A stretch of 64,000 nt of DNA from Phascolarctos cinereus (GCF_002099425.1 NW_018344253.1:1674001-1738000), one strand, 5' to 3'; shown: positions 22,201-30,288, counted from the first letter of the stretch. Numbers and translations: made by a program. Notes: generated by a model from the letters alone, not told the origin.

Positions 22201-22577
22201 GGGAGGGGGCGCTGCGCTCTCTGACCCTCCAGGACCCTCCATGGGGCAGGTACAGGAGCGGGGTTCAGCTCTCTGCCCCTCGGGGACACCCCCCATGGGG
22301 CAAGCAGGGACAGGGAGGGAGGGTGCCTTCCGAGCCCCACCCCAGGCCCCCTCCTCACCTCAGGGGGAAGATACGGGGGGTTGTTGGCTTTGCCCCCTCG
22401 GTTCCTTCCGCTCTTCTTCTTCCCCTTCGGGGCCCCGCCGCTGCAGCTGCCGCTGCCGCCTCTCGTCTTGAGGCCGCCGCCGCCACTGCCGCCACCGACC
22501 GCGCCACCGCCACTGCCGGCCGGTCCTCCAGCGGGCCGGCAGCAGCCGCCGAACAGCTCGGACACCCTCGAGTCCAT
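13069..22577 (-). CDS. GTPBP2: GTP-binding protein 2, complete coding region (12 exons)
   Basis: The joined CDS on the minus strand is 22577-22359, 19019-18993, 18717-18533, 18130-18022, 17812-17615, 17407-17233, 16660-16441, 15974-15839, 15689-15631, 14913-14742, 13617-13453 and 13245-13069. These sum to 1842 bases and 613 aa (human about 602). The protein is a translational-type GTPase that partners Pelota in rescuing stalled ribosomes. Motifs visible are the P-loop GNVDSGKST (residues 190-198), DLAGH (271-275) and SKVD (327-330) in place of NKxD, as in the family. Beta-barrel domains follow, ending in ARLGF. The N-terminus is Gly/Ser-rich, then [20 protein letters not shown]. The extra length relative to human is in the Gly-rich part. 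No break is seen. The start [11 protein letters not shown] matches human; the upstream in-frame codon at 22656 is GTG, not ATG. Confidence 0.97.
13453..13617 (-). CDS. GTPBP2: GTPBP2 exon 11
   Basis: It has 165 bases, encoding 55 residues from [20 protein letters not shown] to KIHAK. The acceptor is CTACAG and the donor GTGAGT. The sequence is nearly identical to human. Confidence 0.96.
13885..14475 (+). repeat. L2-type LINE 3' region in GTPBP2 intron 10
   Basis: The long pyrimidine-rich body includes 'catgtccctcctctgctcac', 'ccatttcctccacaaagtc' and the end 'ccagttcctagcacaatg', 'ggtaaatgcttaat'. It is one of the most complete L2 tails in the window, antisense to GTPBP2. Confidence 0.75.
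14742..14913 (-). CDS. GTPBP2: GTPBP2 exon 10
   Basis: It has 172 bases, beginning with the last base of a split Ser codon and then [20 protein letters not shown] through [10 protein letters not shown]. The acceptor is GACTACAG and the donor GTGAGT. Domain 2 of the translational GTPase fold continues here. Confidence 0.96.
15631..15689 (-). CDS. GTPBP2: GTPBP2 exon 9
   Basis: This small exon of 59 bases encodes [19 protein letters not shown] plus two bases of the next Ser. The donor is GTGACT at 15630-15625. An internal GTGGGG at 15662 looks like a donor, but using it would remove the conserved VGTVVGG segment and break the frame. Confidence 0.95.
15839..15974 (-). CDS. GTPBP2: GTPBP2 exon 8
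   Basis: It has 136 bases, completing Asn and encoding [20 protein letters not shown] through [11 protein letters not shown]. The acceptor is CCTACAG and the donor GTAGGA. It encodes the end of the G domain. Confidence 0.95.
16441..16660 (-). CDS. GTPBP2: GTPBP2 exon 7 (G4 motif)
   Basis: It has 220 bases, encoding [20 protein letters not shown], then [20 protein letters not shown] and on to QQFAQSP(N). SKVD is the family's variant of the guanine-specifying NKxD motif. The donor is GTAAGT. Confidence 0.96.
16745..17150. repeat. Two MIR-like elements in GTPBP2 intron 6
   Basis: About 16745-16935 has 'cacctagtatgtgccaagca', 'ttatccccattttacaattg' and 'gtgacttgcccaggatcac'. About 16965-17150 has 'gagctggaagggaccttaga' and 'acatgcccagggtcatatgg'. 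Both read as MIR-type sequence in reverse orientation relative to the plus strand. Confidence 0.65.
17233..17407 (-). CDS. GTPBP2: GTPBP2 exon 6 (G3 motif)
   Basis: It has 175 bases, encoding [20 protein letters not shown], then [20 protein letters not shown] and [17 protein letters not shown] is the G3 Mg/gamma-phosphate motif. The donor is GTGAGT. Confidence 0.96.
17615..17812 (-). CDS. GTPBP2: GTPBP2 exon 5 (P-loop)
   Basis: It has 198 bases, 66 residues, from [20 protein letters not shown] to [19 protein letters not shown] is the P-loop. The [13 protein letters not shown] switch-I region is intact. The acceptor is TTCACAG and the donor GTATGC. Confidence 0.97.
18022..18130 (-). CDS. GTPBP2: GTPBP2 exon 4
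   Basis: It has 109 bases, completing Lys and encoding [20 protein letters not shown], then [16 protein letters not shown]. The acceptor is GTGCACAG and the donor GTAAAG. Confidence 0.95.
18533..18717 (-). CDS. GTPBP2: GTPBP2 exon 3
   Basis: It has 185 bases, encoding [20 protein letters not shown], then [20 protein letters not shown] and on to HRMAE(K). The acceptor is TTCCCAG and the donor GTATGT. Confidence 0.96.
18993..19019 (-). CDS. GTPBP2: GTPBP2 exon 2 (27-bp microexon)
   Basis: It is only 27 bases long and encodes AEDGNIEYK in phase 0. The acceptor is CTTTACAG and the donor GTGAGT. The same nine residues occur in the human protein between PPYLPPE and LKLVNPSQ, which supports the call. 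It is too short for ordinary ORF detection. Confidence 0.93.
20100..20340 (+). repeat. CR1/L3-type LINE 3' tail
   Basis: The text 'cagaagtggaatggtctgcc', 'tgattgctgaggtccc' and 'caaattctgtgattctgg' is the usual ending of the L3/CR1 3' region, antisense to GTPBP2. Confidence 0.7.
20472..20690 (+). repeat. MIR-family SINE
   Basis: It contains 'ggttcaaatcccatctctga', 'tattagctgtgtgacc' and 'cccctctgagtcttagtc'. The element is diverged. Confidence 0.7.
20860..22320. repeat. GTPBP2: Degenerate ~54-bp tandem array (minisatellite) in GTPBP2 intron 1
   Basis: A unit built on CCCCATGGGGCAGGTACAGG, a G-rich run and TGCTCTCTGACCCTCCAGGA recurs. Clear unit starts are near 21861, 21911, 21971, 22015, 22071, 22130, 22182, 22237 and 22291, spaced 45-60 bp apart. 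Older, weaker copies continue back through 21812, 21752, 21638, 21557, 21494 and 21297 to about 20860. Copies are most alike next to exon 1 and decay with distance from it. There is no sign that it codes for protein. The frame changes from unit to unit because the unit length varies. Confidence 0.85.
22359..22577 (-). CDS. GTPBP2: GTPBP2 exon 1 coding part
   Basis: It has 219 bases, 73 residues, from [13 protein letters not shown] to NNPPYLPPE, followed by donor GTGAGG. A Gly/Ser-rich block lies between the start and the basic [14 protein letters not shown] segment. The ATG (CAT at 22575-22577) is in a GC-rich context. The exon frame stays open into the intron repeats, so a retained intron would add a repeat-encoded tail. 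Confidence 0.95.
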
Positions 22578-22780
22578 CCGCCGCTGTCCCCCGCCCCTGC
22601 CCCTGCCCCTCCCCCCCCGCCGCCGCGGCCGCCTAGTCTGAGCCTCCGCCGCCGCCACCGCGTAGGGCCGAGCCTGAGGAGAGCGGGGCGGAGCCCTGCA
22701 CAGGCCCCGCCCCCTGGCACTCTCCTCCCACCCCCTTTGGGCGCGTCAGAAAACAGCCGCGGAGCACCACGGGATCCGAA
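22380..22780 (-). promoter_or_regulatory. GTPBP2: GTPBP2 CpG-rich promoter and 5' UTR
   Basis: The region is dense in CG dinucleotides and GC boxes, including CCCCGCCC runs. It covers exon 1 and the sequence just upstream of the ATG, with no evident TATA box. This fits a housekeeping CpG-island promoter. The transcription start is not determinable by eye. Confidence 0.75.
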
Positions 22781-22909
22781 GTCCCCAACGCTACTGTCAC
22801 CCACTGTAAAGAACAGGCTGTCATCCTACAACTCCCGCTGGGCACCGTGGCGCAAGACCGTGGGGAAAAAGTTTGTCCCAGGGCGCAAAGCGCCAAGGGA
22901 ATTGTAGTC
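22757..22909 (-). promoter_or_regulatory. GTPBP2: Cluster of ZNF143/THAP11-type sites upstream of GTPBP2
   Basis: Three stretches resemble the ZNF143 (SBS) element ACTACAAyTCCCagnaTGC. On the minus strand at 22881-22909 the match begins ACTACAATTCCC. On the plus strand at 22825-22850 it begins CCTACAACTCCC and continues GGCACCGTGG. On the minus strand at 22757-22782 it is weaker (ACTTCGGATCCC ... TGCTCCGCGG). The sites lie 180-330 bp upstream of the GTPBP2 ATG. Binding is inferred from motif shape only. Confidence 0.6.
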
Positions 22910-25040
22910 TCACCTCGACTATCCCCCGTATTCCAAGAGACTTTTTTCCTTAACCTTCCAAAGGGAGGGCGCCCCAATAAATTACAAAGCTCGCTCTATT
23001 CATCTACACACGCACACAACACACACTTCTGAGTGGGGTGGTGCAGGGTTCAGCTATCCGGGCCCCGCTTTAAGGTGGGAGTAAGGGTAGAGGGAAGGGG
23101 GGGTACATAAAAAATGAGAGTCGTGCTACTGGGTTCTCAGGGACAGTTGGAATTTCGGGACCTCAGGGTCTCTGAGCCAGCCGTGGACGGTAGCACGACT
23201 AGGAGCCGGGACCCAGTGGTTTGAGGGTCTCACAGATATGAGAATTTGAAGCATCTAATCCTATCTGCTCGTCCGCAGCTCAGTCTGCCTCAGTTTCTCC
23301 TTTGTGCCTCCGTCACAGTGATGCCACTGGGGTGAGTCAGGGAGCCCAGGGCTTGTGGGCGCGTGTGGGAGAACGTGGTTAGGTTAATTATGACTGTTAT
23401 TGTTGTGATGACTTTGCCTTTACACAGCAGCCATTCAGCCCAATTGCCGCCTCCTCCAGTCTTCCCAGATGAGTTCAGGCTGTTTTCAGCAGCCTGGGGC
23501 CCTCTATACTCCCCTTACAAGGTATTGAGGTCTATAAACCTATGGGGTCTCCCTCCAGGCTAAAAACACACCAAAGCCGTGGAACTCATCCAAACCTAAC
23601 CTGCCCCGCCCCGCTCCTCCCCCGAGGAGACCAACTTCTCCTCCCCTTTGTTTTGAAGTCGAACCAATCAGGGAGGTTATAACCAAGGTTTATTTCCAAA
23701 CACCCAGGCTTATAGGAGAGTCTAGGTACCTCCGGGGGAGGAGCTGAGGCCCTACTTGCATCAGATCCAGGAAGGCTGGAGGGAGGGCGGGGCACAGGGA
23801 GGAGGAGGGCACTTAGACACTAAGAGAAACTTGGCAAAGAGCCGAAAGGATTTTTGACTTTTGACTTAATAGCTAGGGTCAGCACTTAACATTATCCCCA
23901 CCCTCCGGGGCCCTAGCTGCCAGCTGTTGCACAAACATCCAGCACAAGTACTAACGAATGATACCAGGAACGCAGGGTGATCAAGTGGTTAGTTCAATGG
24001 GCAGCTCGGAGTCAGGACGCAAGATTTCTATTCCTGGGCCCCACCGCTGACTCACAGTGTCCACTTCCCCTTCGCCCCCCCTGCACAAACAGTGGGTACA
24101 TAATAAACAAAAAACAGTCCTGGCTAAGTGACATCGATTGAGCTCTTCTCTGAGCCTCAGTTTCCTCTTAAAATGTCAAAGTTCCCTTCCAGCTGTAACA
24201 GTCTATGCATTATAAACATACTTTCCTCCAAGCCTCAGTTTCTCTACAAGCTAAAGACAGTGACTTACCTCTGGTGCTGCTCTCTGGGGCTCTGAGGGGG
24301 AGCTGGAGGATCCCACAGCAGAAAACAAGGAGTGTAGTGGACTGTGGGTCATCGTTCCCCTCTCTTCCCTCTCCTCCCCCCAGTCTCCGTGAGCTAGTGG
24401 GGGTGGAAAAATGAAATCTGTAAAACAAAACAAACTACCCCGCCAGTTGACTTCAATTCAGTCTCAGTTGTCCAGGAGCCCCACAAGAGGATCTTTTCCT
24501 CTTTTTGCGGCTTGGGTGCAGAGGAGTTAGAGGAGCCAAGGAGCCTTTTGGATGGAATTCTTGTGGGGACTGATCCAGACAAACTTGCTGAGAAGGGCAA
24601 GGTGAAGGATGAAGAATGGGTTTTGGAAGGGGGGAGGTTCCTTTGTCCCCCTAGGGCTCCCAATCCACTACATGGATAAACTGATAGCCACCCAGCTGCA
24701 CTCGTCTGATAATTCGACCCACTCTGCCCCATGGGTACTTGGACAGCCTTCCCTCATCTCATCCTCTTGCCCTTCTAAACCAGGATCTTCTAGTGGTAGG
24801 AGAGGGGATTTCAGGTCATTGGTGGAAGTGTTCAACGCTCCTGCCACCTCTCCACCTGCCTGACCAGAGATAAGGCTAGACAGACAGGTGGAGCAATATA
24901 GGTCACCACGGTGTCAGAGTGGGGAGTGGAGAGATCTAGGGAGTGTCTGGGGAGGAGGGTGCAGTGTGCAAGTTCCCTAGGGAGGGAAGGGTGGTCCTGG
25001 GTGGGATATCTGTGCTGGTAGTATGCTATGGTGTACATAT

Positions 25041-25280
25041 AAGGCAGCAGTGGAAAGACCACTGGGTCTGGAGTCAGGAACACTCATCTTCCTGATCTGG
25101 CCTCAGACATTTCCTAGCTGTGTGACCCTGGGCAAGTCACTTATCCTCGTTTGCCTCAGCTCCTCATCTGTAAAATGAGCTGGAGAAGGAAATAGTAAAG
25201 CACTCCAGTGTCTTTGCCAAGAAAACTGCAAATAAGGTCACGGAGAGCCAGACACGACTGAAAAGACTCAAAAATAACAA
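25041..25280 (+). repeat. MAR1 SINE, long form
   Basis: A diverged head leads to 'ctgtgtgaccctgggcaagt', 'aaaatgagctggagaaggaa' and the long-form end 'gagagccagacacgactg'. It ends directly before the GA microsatellite. Confidence 0.88.
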
Positions 25281-25297
25281 AAGTCTATGGAGTGGTC

Positions 25298-25449
<152 letters not shown>

Positions 25450-25559
25450 GAGGGGAGGTCCTTAAGAGCACAGACACGCGCATGTGTGTCGGGCGTCATT
25501 ACACTAATGGCAGGAGAAGGCGGAGCTATACAAGGGGTTCCCTCGCTCCCACACCTAGA

Positions 25560-25675
25560 AAGCGCCGCCGCCTTTCTTCACCCCCTTTCCGCACCGGAAG
25601 TGGAAGTAGTAGCTTCCCATGGTGCCTCGCGAGGAGGGATTCATTCAAACCGGTCAGCGGAGGGAGGAGGTTGTG
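25560..25675 (+). promoter_or_regulatory. MAD2L1BP: MAD2L1BP promoter with ETS and CGCG motifs
   Basis: The region is GC-rich without a TATA box. It has an ETS/GABP-type site ACCGGAAGTG at 25593-25602 and a palindrome CCTCGCGAGG at 25625-25634. A second CCGGAAGTG lies inside exon 1 at 25691-25699. These are typical of housekeeping promoters; occupancy is inferred. Confidence 0.6.
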
Positions 25676-25712
25676 ATGGCGGAGCCGAGGCCGGAAGTGG
25701 CGGCGGTCGATG
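25676..25712 (+). CDS. MAD2L1BP: MAD2L1BP exon 1 coding part
   Basis: The exon encodes MAEPRPEVAAVD plus the first base of Ala, before donor GTAAAG. The ATG follows TTGTG. A short acidic start is usual for this protein (human MAAPEAEVLSS). Confidence 0.9.
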
Positions 25713-28700
25713 GTAAAGCGTGTGGGTACGCGGCTCCGGGGGCGATCATGGTCCGTGCCGTTGCCGCTTGCCCTTCCCAGCCCCGCTAATCCGTTCTTGG
25801 GTCTTTGGGATCAGTCCCCTCCCTGGGAGGAGGCCGGTCCTGCCGCCCCAGCCATGTCTACCCCGCCTAGAGTCCAGCCTCTTTTCTCATTTCCTTCCAT
25901 GCTCTCTCCCCTGCCTTCCTTCTTAGTCAGTCAGTCAACCAAAGAGATTTCGAGCTGCCACTCTGTGTCAAGCGCTTGTCCCTCCAGGTCCACCTAGCCT
26001 CTCCCACTCAAGCATTGAGCAGTTCACTATTAAGCCCCTCCTTTGGGCCAGACTGTGTCCGAAGTCAGCACTTTGGATGCAAAGACAGCAAGCCAGGCCC
26101 TGCCTTCAAGGAGCTTACTTTCTCCTGGGGTACGGCTCTGGCTTCTCCCTCTTTAAATGCCCTCAAGTCAGAGTCAAAATCCAACTTTATGCTATATTCC
26201 CCAGTGCCCAGAACACCCTTTACCCCACCCCTTTTGTAACCTGTAGCCCCTCAAATCCTTCTTTTGTTTCTGTTTTCTCCCCAATCCCCTCTATTCTACT
26301 TTAATTTCTTTGAGACCTAGCTGGTCTTGTAACTAAGTTTGTGAGGTGGGTCTTCTTTCCCCCACCCCTTCACTGTTACCTTAATGATAATAATAATAAT
26401 AATAGCTGACTATATACATGTGTATATGTCTGTAGAATATATATATATAGCATATATACTATAGACATATGTAGACATAGACACACACACATATACATAT
26501 ATACTATAGACATATAGTATATGCCTATACATATATAATATGTCTGTTTTGCTGTTTAATCGTTTTCAGCCACTTCCTACTCCACTCTTTGTGACCGATT
26601 TTGGGATTTTCTTGGCAAAGACACTGGAATGGTTTGCCATTTCCTTTTCCAGCTCATTTTACTGATGAGAAAATTGAGGCAAACAGGGTTAAGTGACTTG
26701 CCCAGGGTCACACAGCTACTAAGTATCTGAGGCTAGATTCGAACTTAGGTCTTCCTGACTCCAGATCCAGCACTCTATCCACTGCCATACCTTGCTGCTC
26801 CTATATACATCTATACATATATACATAATATGTACATATGTATGCATATGTGTCTACATGCATTATATGTACATATGTATTTATATGTATATACACGTGT
26901 ACATATTTATAATACATATAATAATAAATGACATTTTAAAGTTTGTAGAGTACTTAAATGATCTCATTGGAGCCTTAACTCTCCCACCACCTACATAGTC
27001 TTAGTCAGATGGACTAGGGGCTTTATTCTTTCTTTCCAGATCCAAGGGTGGGCAGAAGTTATGTCAGGGAGTGTACTGGTTGATTAGATTCTACAGATTC
27101 TACACTACAGGACCTGAACCCTTAGTTGGACAATTCATGAGATGGGTACGGGGAAATTTCAGTCAATGAAAACAAGAATAAACATGGCTGTTATTTGACT
27201 TTTTTTCTTTAACATCCTGTTATTTAGCCCAACTTTCAGAGTTGGAAAGGATTGAAGATTCAGAAGGGTCCTGTGCCTCCAAGACAGAACTACTTGAGTC
27301 GGCCTCAGCCCATGGCCCTTCCAGCAACCCAGAGCATCTCTGTCCTGGAGATTCCATGGTCCCTGTGGTGTTTCCAGGACCTGTGAGCTCAGAAGGCTGC
27401 TGCCGATTTGCCTGTGAGCTCCTAAAGCACATCATGTACCAGAGGCAGCAGCTGCCACTTCCCTATGACCAGCTCACAGTCTTCTACTCTAAGCCCTCTC
27501 CCCAGGTGAGTATGGGCTTTGTTCCAGAGTAAGGTGAGAAGAAGGGAATTAAGCAGAGAAAAGGGCTAACTAGCCTAACTAACTCCTTTTTCAGTCTCAG
27601 ACAGCATTAGTCATGTCCTTTCTTCCCATCCTTGACTTGGCATAGAAAAAGTAGTGGGTCCCCCTTCACTAAAGGCCTTCAAACCCAGGCTAAATGACCA
27701 TTTATCAGAGGTATTCCAGTGGCTGTTCCCTTCAGGGATGGTTTGGTCCTTGTAGGTAGCTGCTCAGGTGCCTTTTGCCTCCAAGTTTGCTGCCTCCGTT
27801 TCTTTGATTCATAGCACCTTACAACCAGACTTCTGATCCCATGGCTAACCAGACTTCTGATCCCATGGCTCTACTGAAGCTGCCCCCGAAGAGGTTGCCT
27901 GTCATCTCCTAAGTGTTAAATCTAGCGTCTGTGGAAGCACCACTTTTTAGAGCATACGGTGCTATGGAGATACAAACAAGAGAGGAAGCAGTGTAGTGGA
28001 GTGGCTAGAGAACTGGCTTTGGAGTCCAGTAGACCTGGCTTCAAGTCCTGCCTCTGATACCTGTGACCTTGGCCATAACCTCTTAGTGGCCTAGCCCATT
28101 TTCTAAAACTCTGAAGTGCAGAAAAGGTTCAACCCATCTGCACTGGAGATGGAGTTCCCTCACTGGGAGTTCCCTATTTCAGTGCAATCACAGGTCCCAT
28201 TACATATATTTATGTAGCACTTGACAGTTTGAGAGGTGCTTCCAAAGATATCACCTCCTTCAGTTTCCATAATGGCTCCATGAAGTAGAGTGTATACCAG
28301 CAGGATAGTTTTTAAACAGGCCTGTGATTTCATTAGTGGTGGGTGCTCTATCTCCTTGGTAGAACTGGAAGGTATCCTGAGCCATCTCGAGAGCCTCTTT
28401 GCCAGGATGCTCATGCCACATGTGCTGATCCTTCTTGGGGGCAATGCTTTGTGCCCCATGGAGTTCTATGAGCTGGACCTGGCTCGGCTGACCTTGGGCA
28501 GGATGGGGCAAAGCCTCAGCACCTGTTTTAGAGATTAGGAAACAGGCTCACTTGAATGGTTTGTCAGTCATAAAGTAATCAAAAGGAAAGGCTTTGGGGT
28601 GTAGAAAGAGCACCTGAGGAGTAATGACTGATTCCAGTGACTCAACTTGTGACTTAACCTCTCTGCCTCAAATCTCTTCTCTTATTTAAGCCCTTGGCTG

Positions 28701-30033
28701 AAAAGCAACCACTCTGAGTCTTCCCTTGCTGATTGGAGCTTATGGAAGGAATGGCCACAGTATAGAGGCGCCACATGCTATGAGGTGTTTTATGCTTTCT
28801 GATGATAATTTGATAGTGCCTTGCATACTGTGGATGATGGCTGTTCATGGGCAAAGTTTTGGTGTGGTCCAGTGCTAGACACTGCCCTAGGAAATGCCCA
28901 GAATTGGGATTGCTGCAGCCATGTGCTACACAGTAAGCTTCCACACCAGCTGCAGAAGGGCAGCAGAGATAATCTGAATTTAGAGTATCATTTATTCGGG
29001 GCTTTTGAGTACTGGTAAACACTACTCTGATGCCATTGTCACTATGCAGAGATGGGAGTGAAGGCGAAATTGGGTCAGCCCTCTGATCCATTCAACCAAG
29101 TGGAGCACCGAGGAACTGTTTATGAGTGGACAGTTTTGCTATAATGTCCTCACAAATTTGAGAGGTTTGAAACCATGTCCATTGTCTTTTAACAAGGAAA
29201 AGTAGGTTGTGGTGGAAAGAATGCTTGATTTAGAGTAAGAAGACATGGGTTGAATCCTGGCTCTGTTATTTATTAGCTCTGGGACCTTGGGCTACTCACT
29301 TAACCACTTTGGCTGTCAGTTAACTTCAATGAACAATGAAAGGTTTGGACTAGATAGCCCTTGAAGAAGGTCTCTTCCAACTCATAAGACCATGATCTTA
29401 TACTCCCTAGGTATTGGGGTAACCTAGCAAGGTTGGAGTAGGTGGTATTAGAACATGGGAGGGTGGAGGGATAGATTGGAGAGGCCAAGCATGGGCCCTT
29501 AATGTTCATTCCCTTCCTTCACCACCCCATAGGCAGAGGACATGGTGAGGAAGAAAGCTGAGAGAAGCTACAAGAAATTCCAGCAAGCCTTGGTAGAACT
29601 GGAGGGCATCCTGAGTCACCTTGAGAGCCTCTTTGCCAGGACGCTGGTGCCACGTGTGCTGATCCTTCTTGGAGGCAATGCTTTGTGCCCCAAGGAGTTC
29701 TATGAGCTGGACCTGGCTCGGCTGTCCCTGGGCAGGATGGGGCAGAGCCTCAGCACCTCTGCTTGCCTGCGTCGTCTCTTCCGTGCCCTCTTCATGGCTG
29801 ATGCCTTCAGCGAAGTGAAGGCTGCCCCAGCCATGGGCACCATCGTCATGGCCCAGGGACATCGTGAGTGTGGTGAGGACTGGTTCCGCCCCAAACTCAA
29901 TTATCAGGTTCCCAAACGGGGCCACAAGTTGACTGTGACCTTGTCTTGTGGGGGTTCCCCCATCCCAGATTCTACCTGGGATGATTATATCTGGTTCCAG
30001 GCACCAGTGACACTCAGAGGCTTCCGTGAATGA
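25676..30033 (+). CDS. MAD2L1BP: MAD2L1-binding protein (p31comet), complete coding region
   Basis: The CDS is 25676-25712, 27228-27505 and 29533-30033, 816 bases and 271 aa (human 274). p31comet is a HORMA-like protein that binds closed MAD2 and, with TRIP13, takes apart the mitotic checkpoint complex. The N-terminus is MAEPRPEVAAVDAQLSELE. Conserved blocks are VPVVFPGPVSSEGCCRFACE, LLKHIMYQRQQLPLPYDQL, LVPRVLILLGGNA, CLRRLFRALFMADAFSE and GEDWFRPKLNYQVP. The protein ends DYIWFQAPVTLRGFRE. All match human p31comet closely. No break is visible. Intron 2 contains an extra partial copy of exon 3 (see 28354-28524). Confidence 0.97.
25920..26130 (+). repeat. Fragment of the unnamed long dispersed repeat
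   Basis: The wording 'tttgggccagactgtgtccg' and 'ccctgccttcaaggagctta' resembles the 5' part of the repeat also seen at 1060 and 56935. It is in MAD2L1BP intron 1 and heavily diverged. Confidence 0.4.
26399..26935. repeat. AT-rich microsatellite split by a SINE
   Basis: TATATACATA-type repeats at 26399-26530 and 26803-26935 flank the SINE at 26541-26801. It appears that the SINE landed in a single AT-rich tract, or that the two sides expanded separately. Confidence 0.85.
26541..26801 (-). repeat. MAR1 SINE, long form, antisense
   Basis: From the 3' end, it shows 'cgttttcagccacttcctac', 'ttttcttggcaaagacactg', 'gtgacttgcccagggtcac' and 'cactctatccactgcc'. It is nearly full length, in MAD2L1BP intron 1. 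Confidence 0.9.
27228..27505 (+). CDS. MAD2L1BP: MAD2L1BP exon 2
   Basis: It has 278 bases, with acceptor TTATTTAG and donor GTGAGT. It encodes (A)QLSELERIEDSEGSC through HIMYQRQQLPLPYDQL and FYSKPSPQ. It closely matches human MAD2L1BP from VPVVFPGPVS onwards. The first part is more diverged. Confidence 0.96.
27823..27870 (+). repeat. 24-bp perfect tandem duplication
   Basis: The unit beginning AACCAGACTTCTGATCCCAT is present twice in a row without a mismatch, in MAD2L1BP intron 2. It looks recent. Confidence 0.95.
27982..28120 (+). repeat. MIR-family SINE
   Basis: It shows 'gcagtgtagtggagtggcta', 'ttcaagtcctgcctctgata' and a truncated core. It lies in MAD2L1BP intron 2. Confidence 0.65.
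28354..28524 (+). pseudogene. Partial copy of MAD2L1BP exon 3 inside intron 2
   Basis: These 171 bases align without gaps to exon 3 at 29588-29758, 1234 bases downstream, in the same orientation. I count about 14 mismatches (about 92% identity). The copy encodes VELEGILSHLESLFARMLMP, then HVLILLGGNALCPMEFYELD and LGRMGQSLST, still without a stop. Homology ends abruptly on both sides. The flanks look like SINE/LINE text ('cctgtgatttcattagtggt' before, 'gagattaggaaacaggctc' after). It could be a dead duplication or a cryptic exon. It keeps the exon's internal AG but has no strong donor at its end. Confidence 0.9.
29205..29395 (+). repeat. MIR-family SINE
   Basis: It carries 'gggttgaatcctggctctgt', 'tattagctctgggaccttg' and 'aaggtttggactagatagcc'. 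It lies just upstream of MAD2L1BP exon 3. Confidence 0.7.
29533..30033 (+). CDS. MAD2L1BP: MAD2L1BP exon 3 (main domain)
   Basis: It has 501 bases including the TGA stop at 30031-30033, with acceptor CACCCCATAG. It encodes AEDMVRKKAERSYKKFQQAL to the end DYIWFQAPVTLRGFRE, most of the HORMA-like fold and the MAD2/TRIP13-facing C-terminus. Confidence 0.97.
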   Translation, partial: AEDMVRKKAERSYKKFQQALVELEGILSHLESLFARTLVPRVLILLGGNALCPKEFYELDLARLSLGRMGQSLSTSACLRRLFRALFMADAFSEVKAAPAMGTIVMAQGHRECGEDWFRPKLNYQVPKRGHKLTVTLSCGGSPIPDSTWDDYIWFQAPVTLRGFRE

Positions 30034-30287
30034 AGAGGCTTTTTGCTCTTGCAGGCAGCACAGCTGGTTCATCTTTTTCACTGTGGGCCAAGTACCTCAA
30101 TTGCTTGACAGCTGAGCTGTTTGTTAACGAAAGGATTTGTCCTGTGTGAGGGTTTGGTGCTTTCTCCCAGCTGTGCTTCTAAAGGTTGTGTTGTGGAGGC
30201 ATACTGTGATAACTGAGCAGCCACATCTCCCTGCTAATCTCAGGGCCGATTTCTTTTCTTCGGGGATGATGGGTCAATCAGTCTGTA

Positions 30288-30288
<1 letters not shown>

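Larger units (their letters stand above)
19020..22358 (-). other. GTPBP2: GTPBP2 intron 1
   Basis: The 3.3-kb first intron has a decayed CR1/L3 tail at about 20100-20340 and a MIR at about 20472-20690. A tandem array fills the 1.5 kb next to exon 1. The part from 19020 to 20100 shows nothing I can name. Confidence 0.85.

Noticed and set aside
22578-22658. Upstream in-frame start for GTPBP2 at 22656-22658
   Set aside because: The codon is GTG, not ATG, and human starts at the [11 protein letters not shown] equivalent. A non-ATG extension cannot be excluded but has no support.
22047-22907. 286-codon plus-strand open frame across the GTPBP2 CpG island
   Set aside because: It is antisense to GTPBP2 exon 1 and runs through the minisatellite and Pro/Ala-rich GC sequence. 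High GC content alone removes stops, and no family resemblance is seen.
28654-29091. 145-codon minus-strand frame in MAD2L1BP intron 2
   Set aside because: No recognisable motif, no splice context and low complexity of match; consistent with chance.
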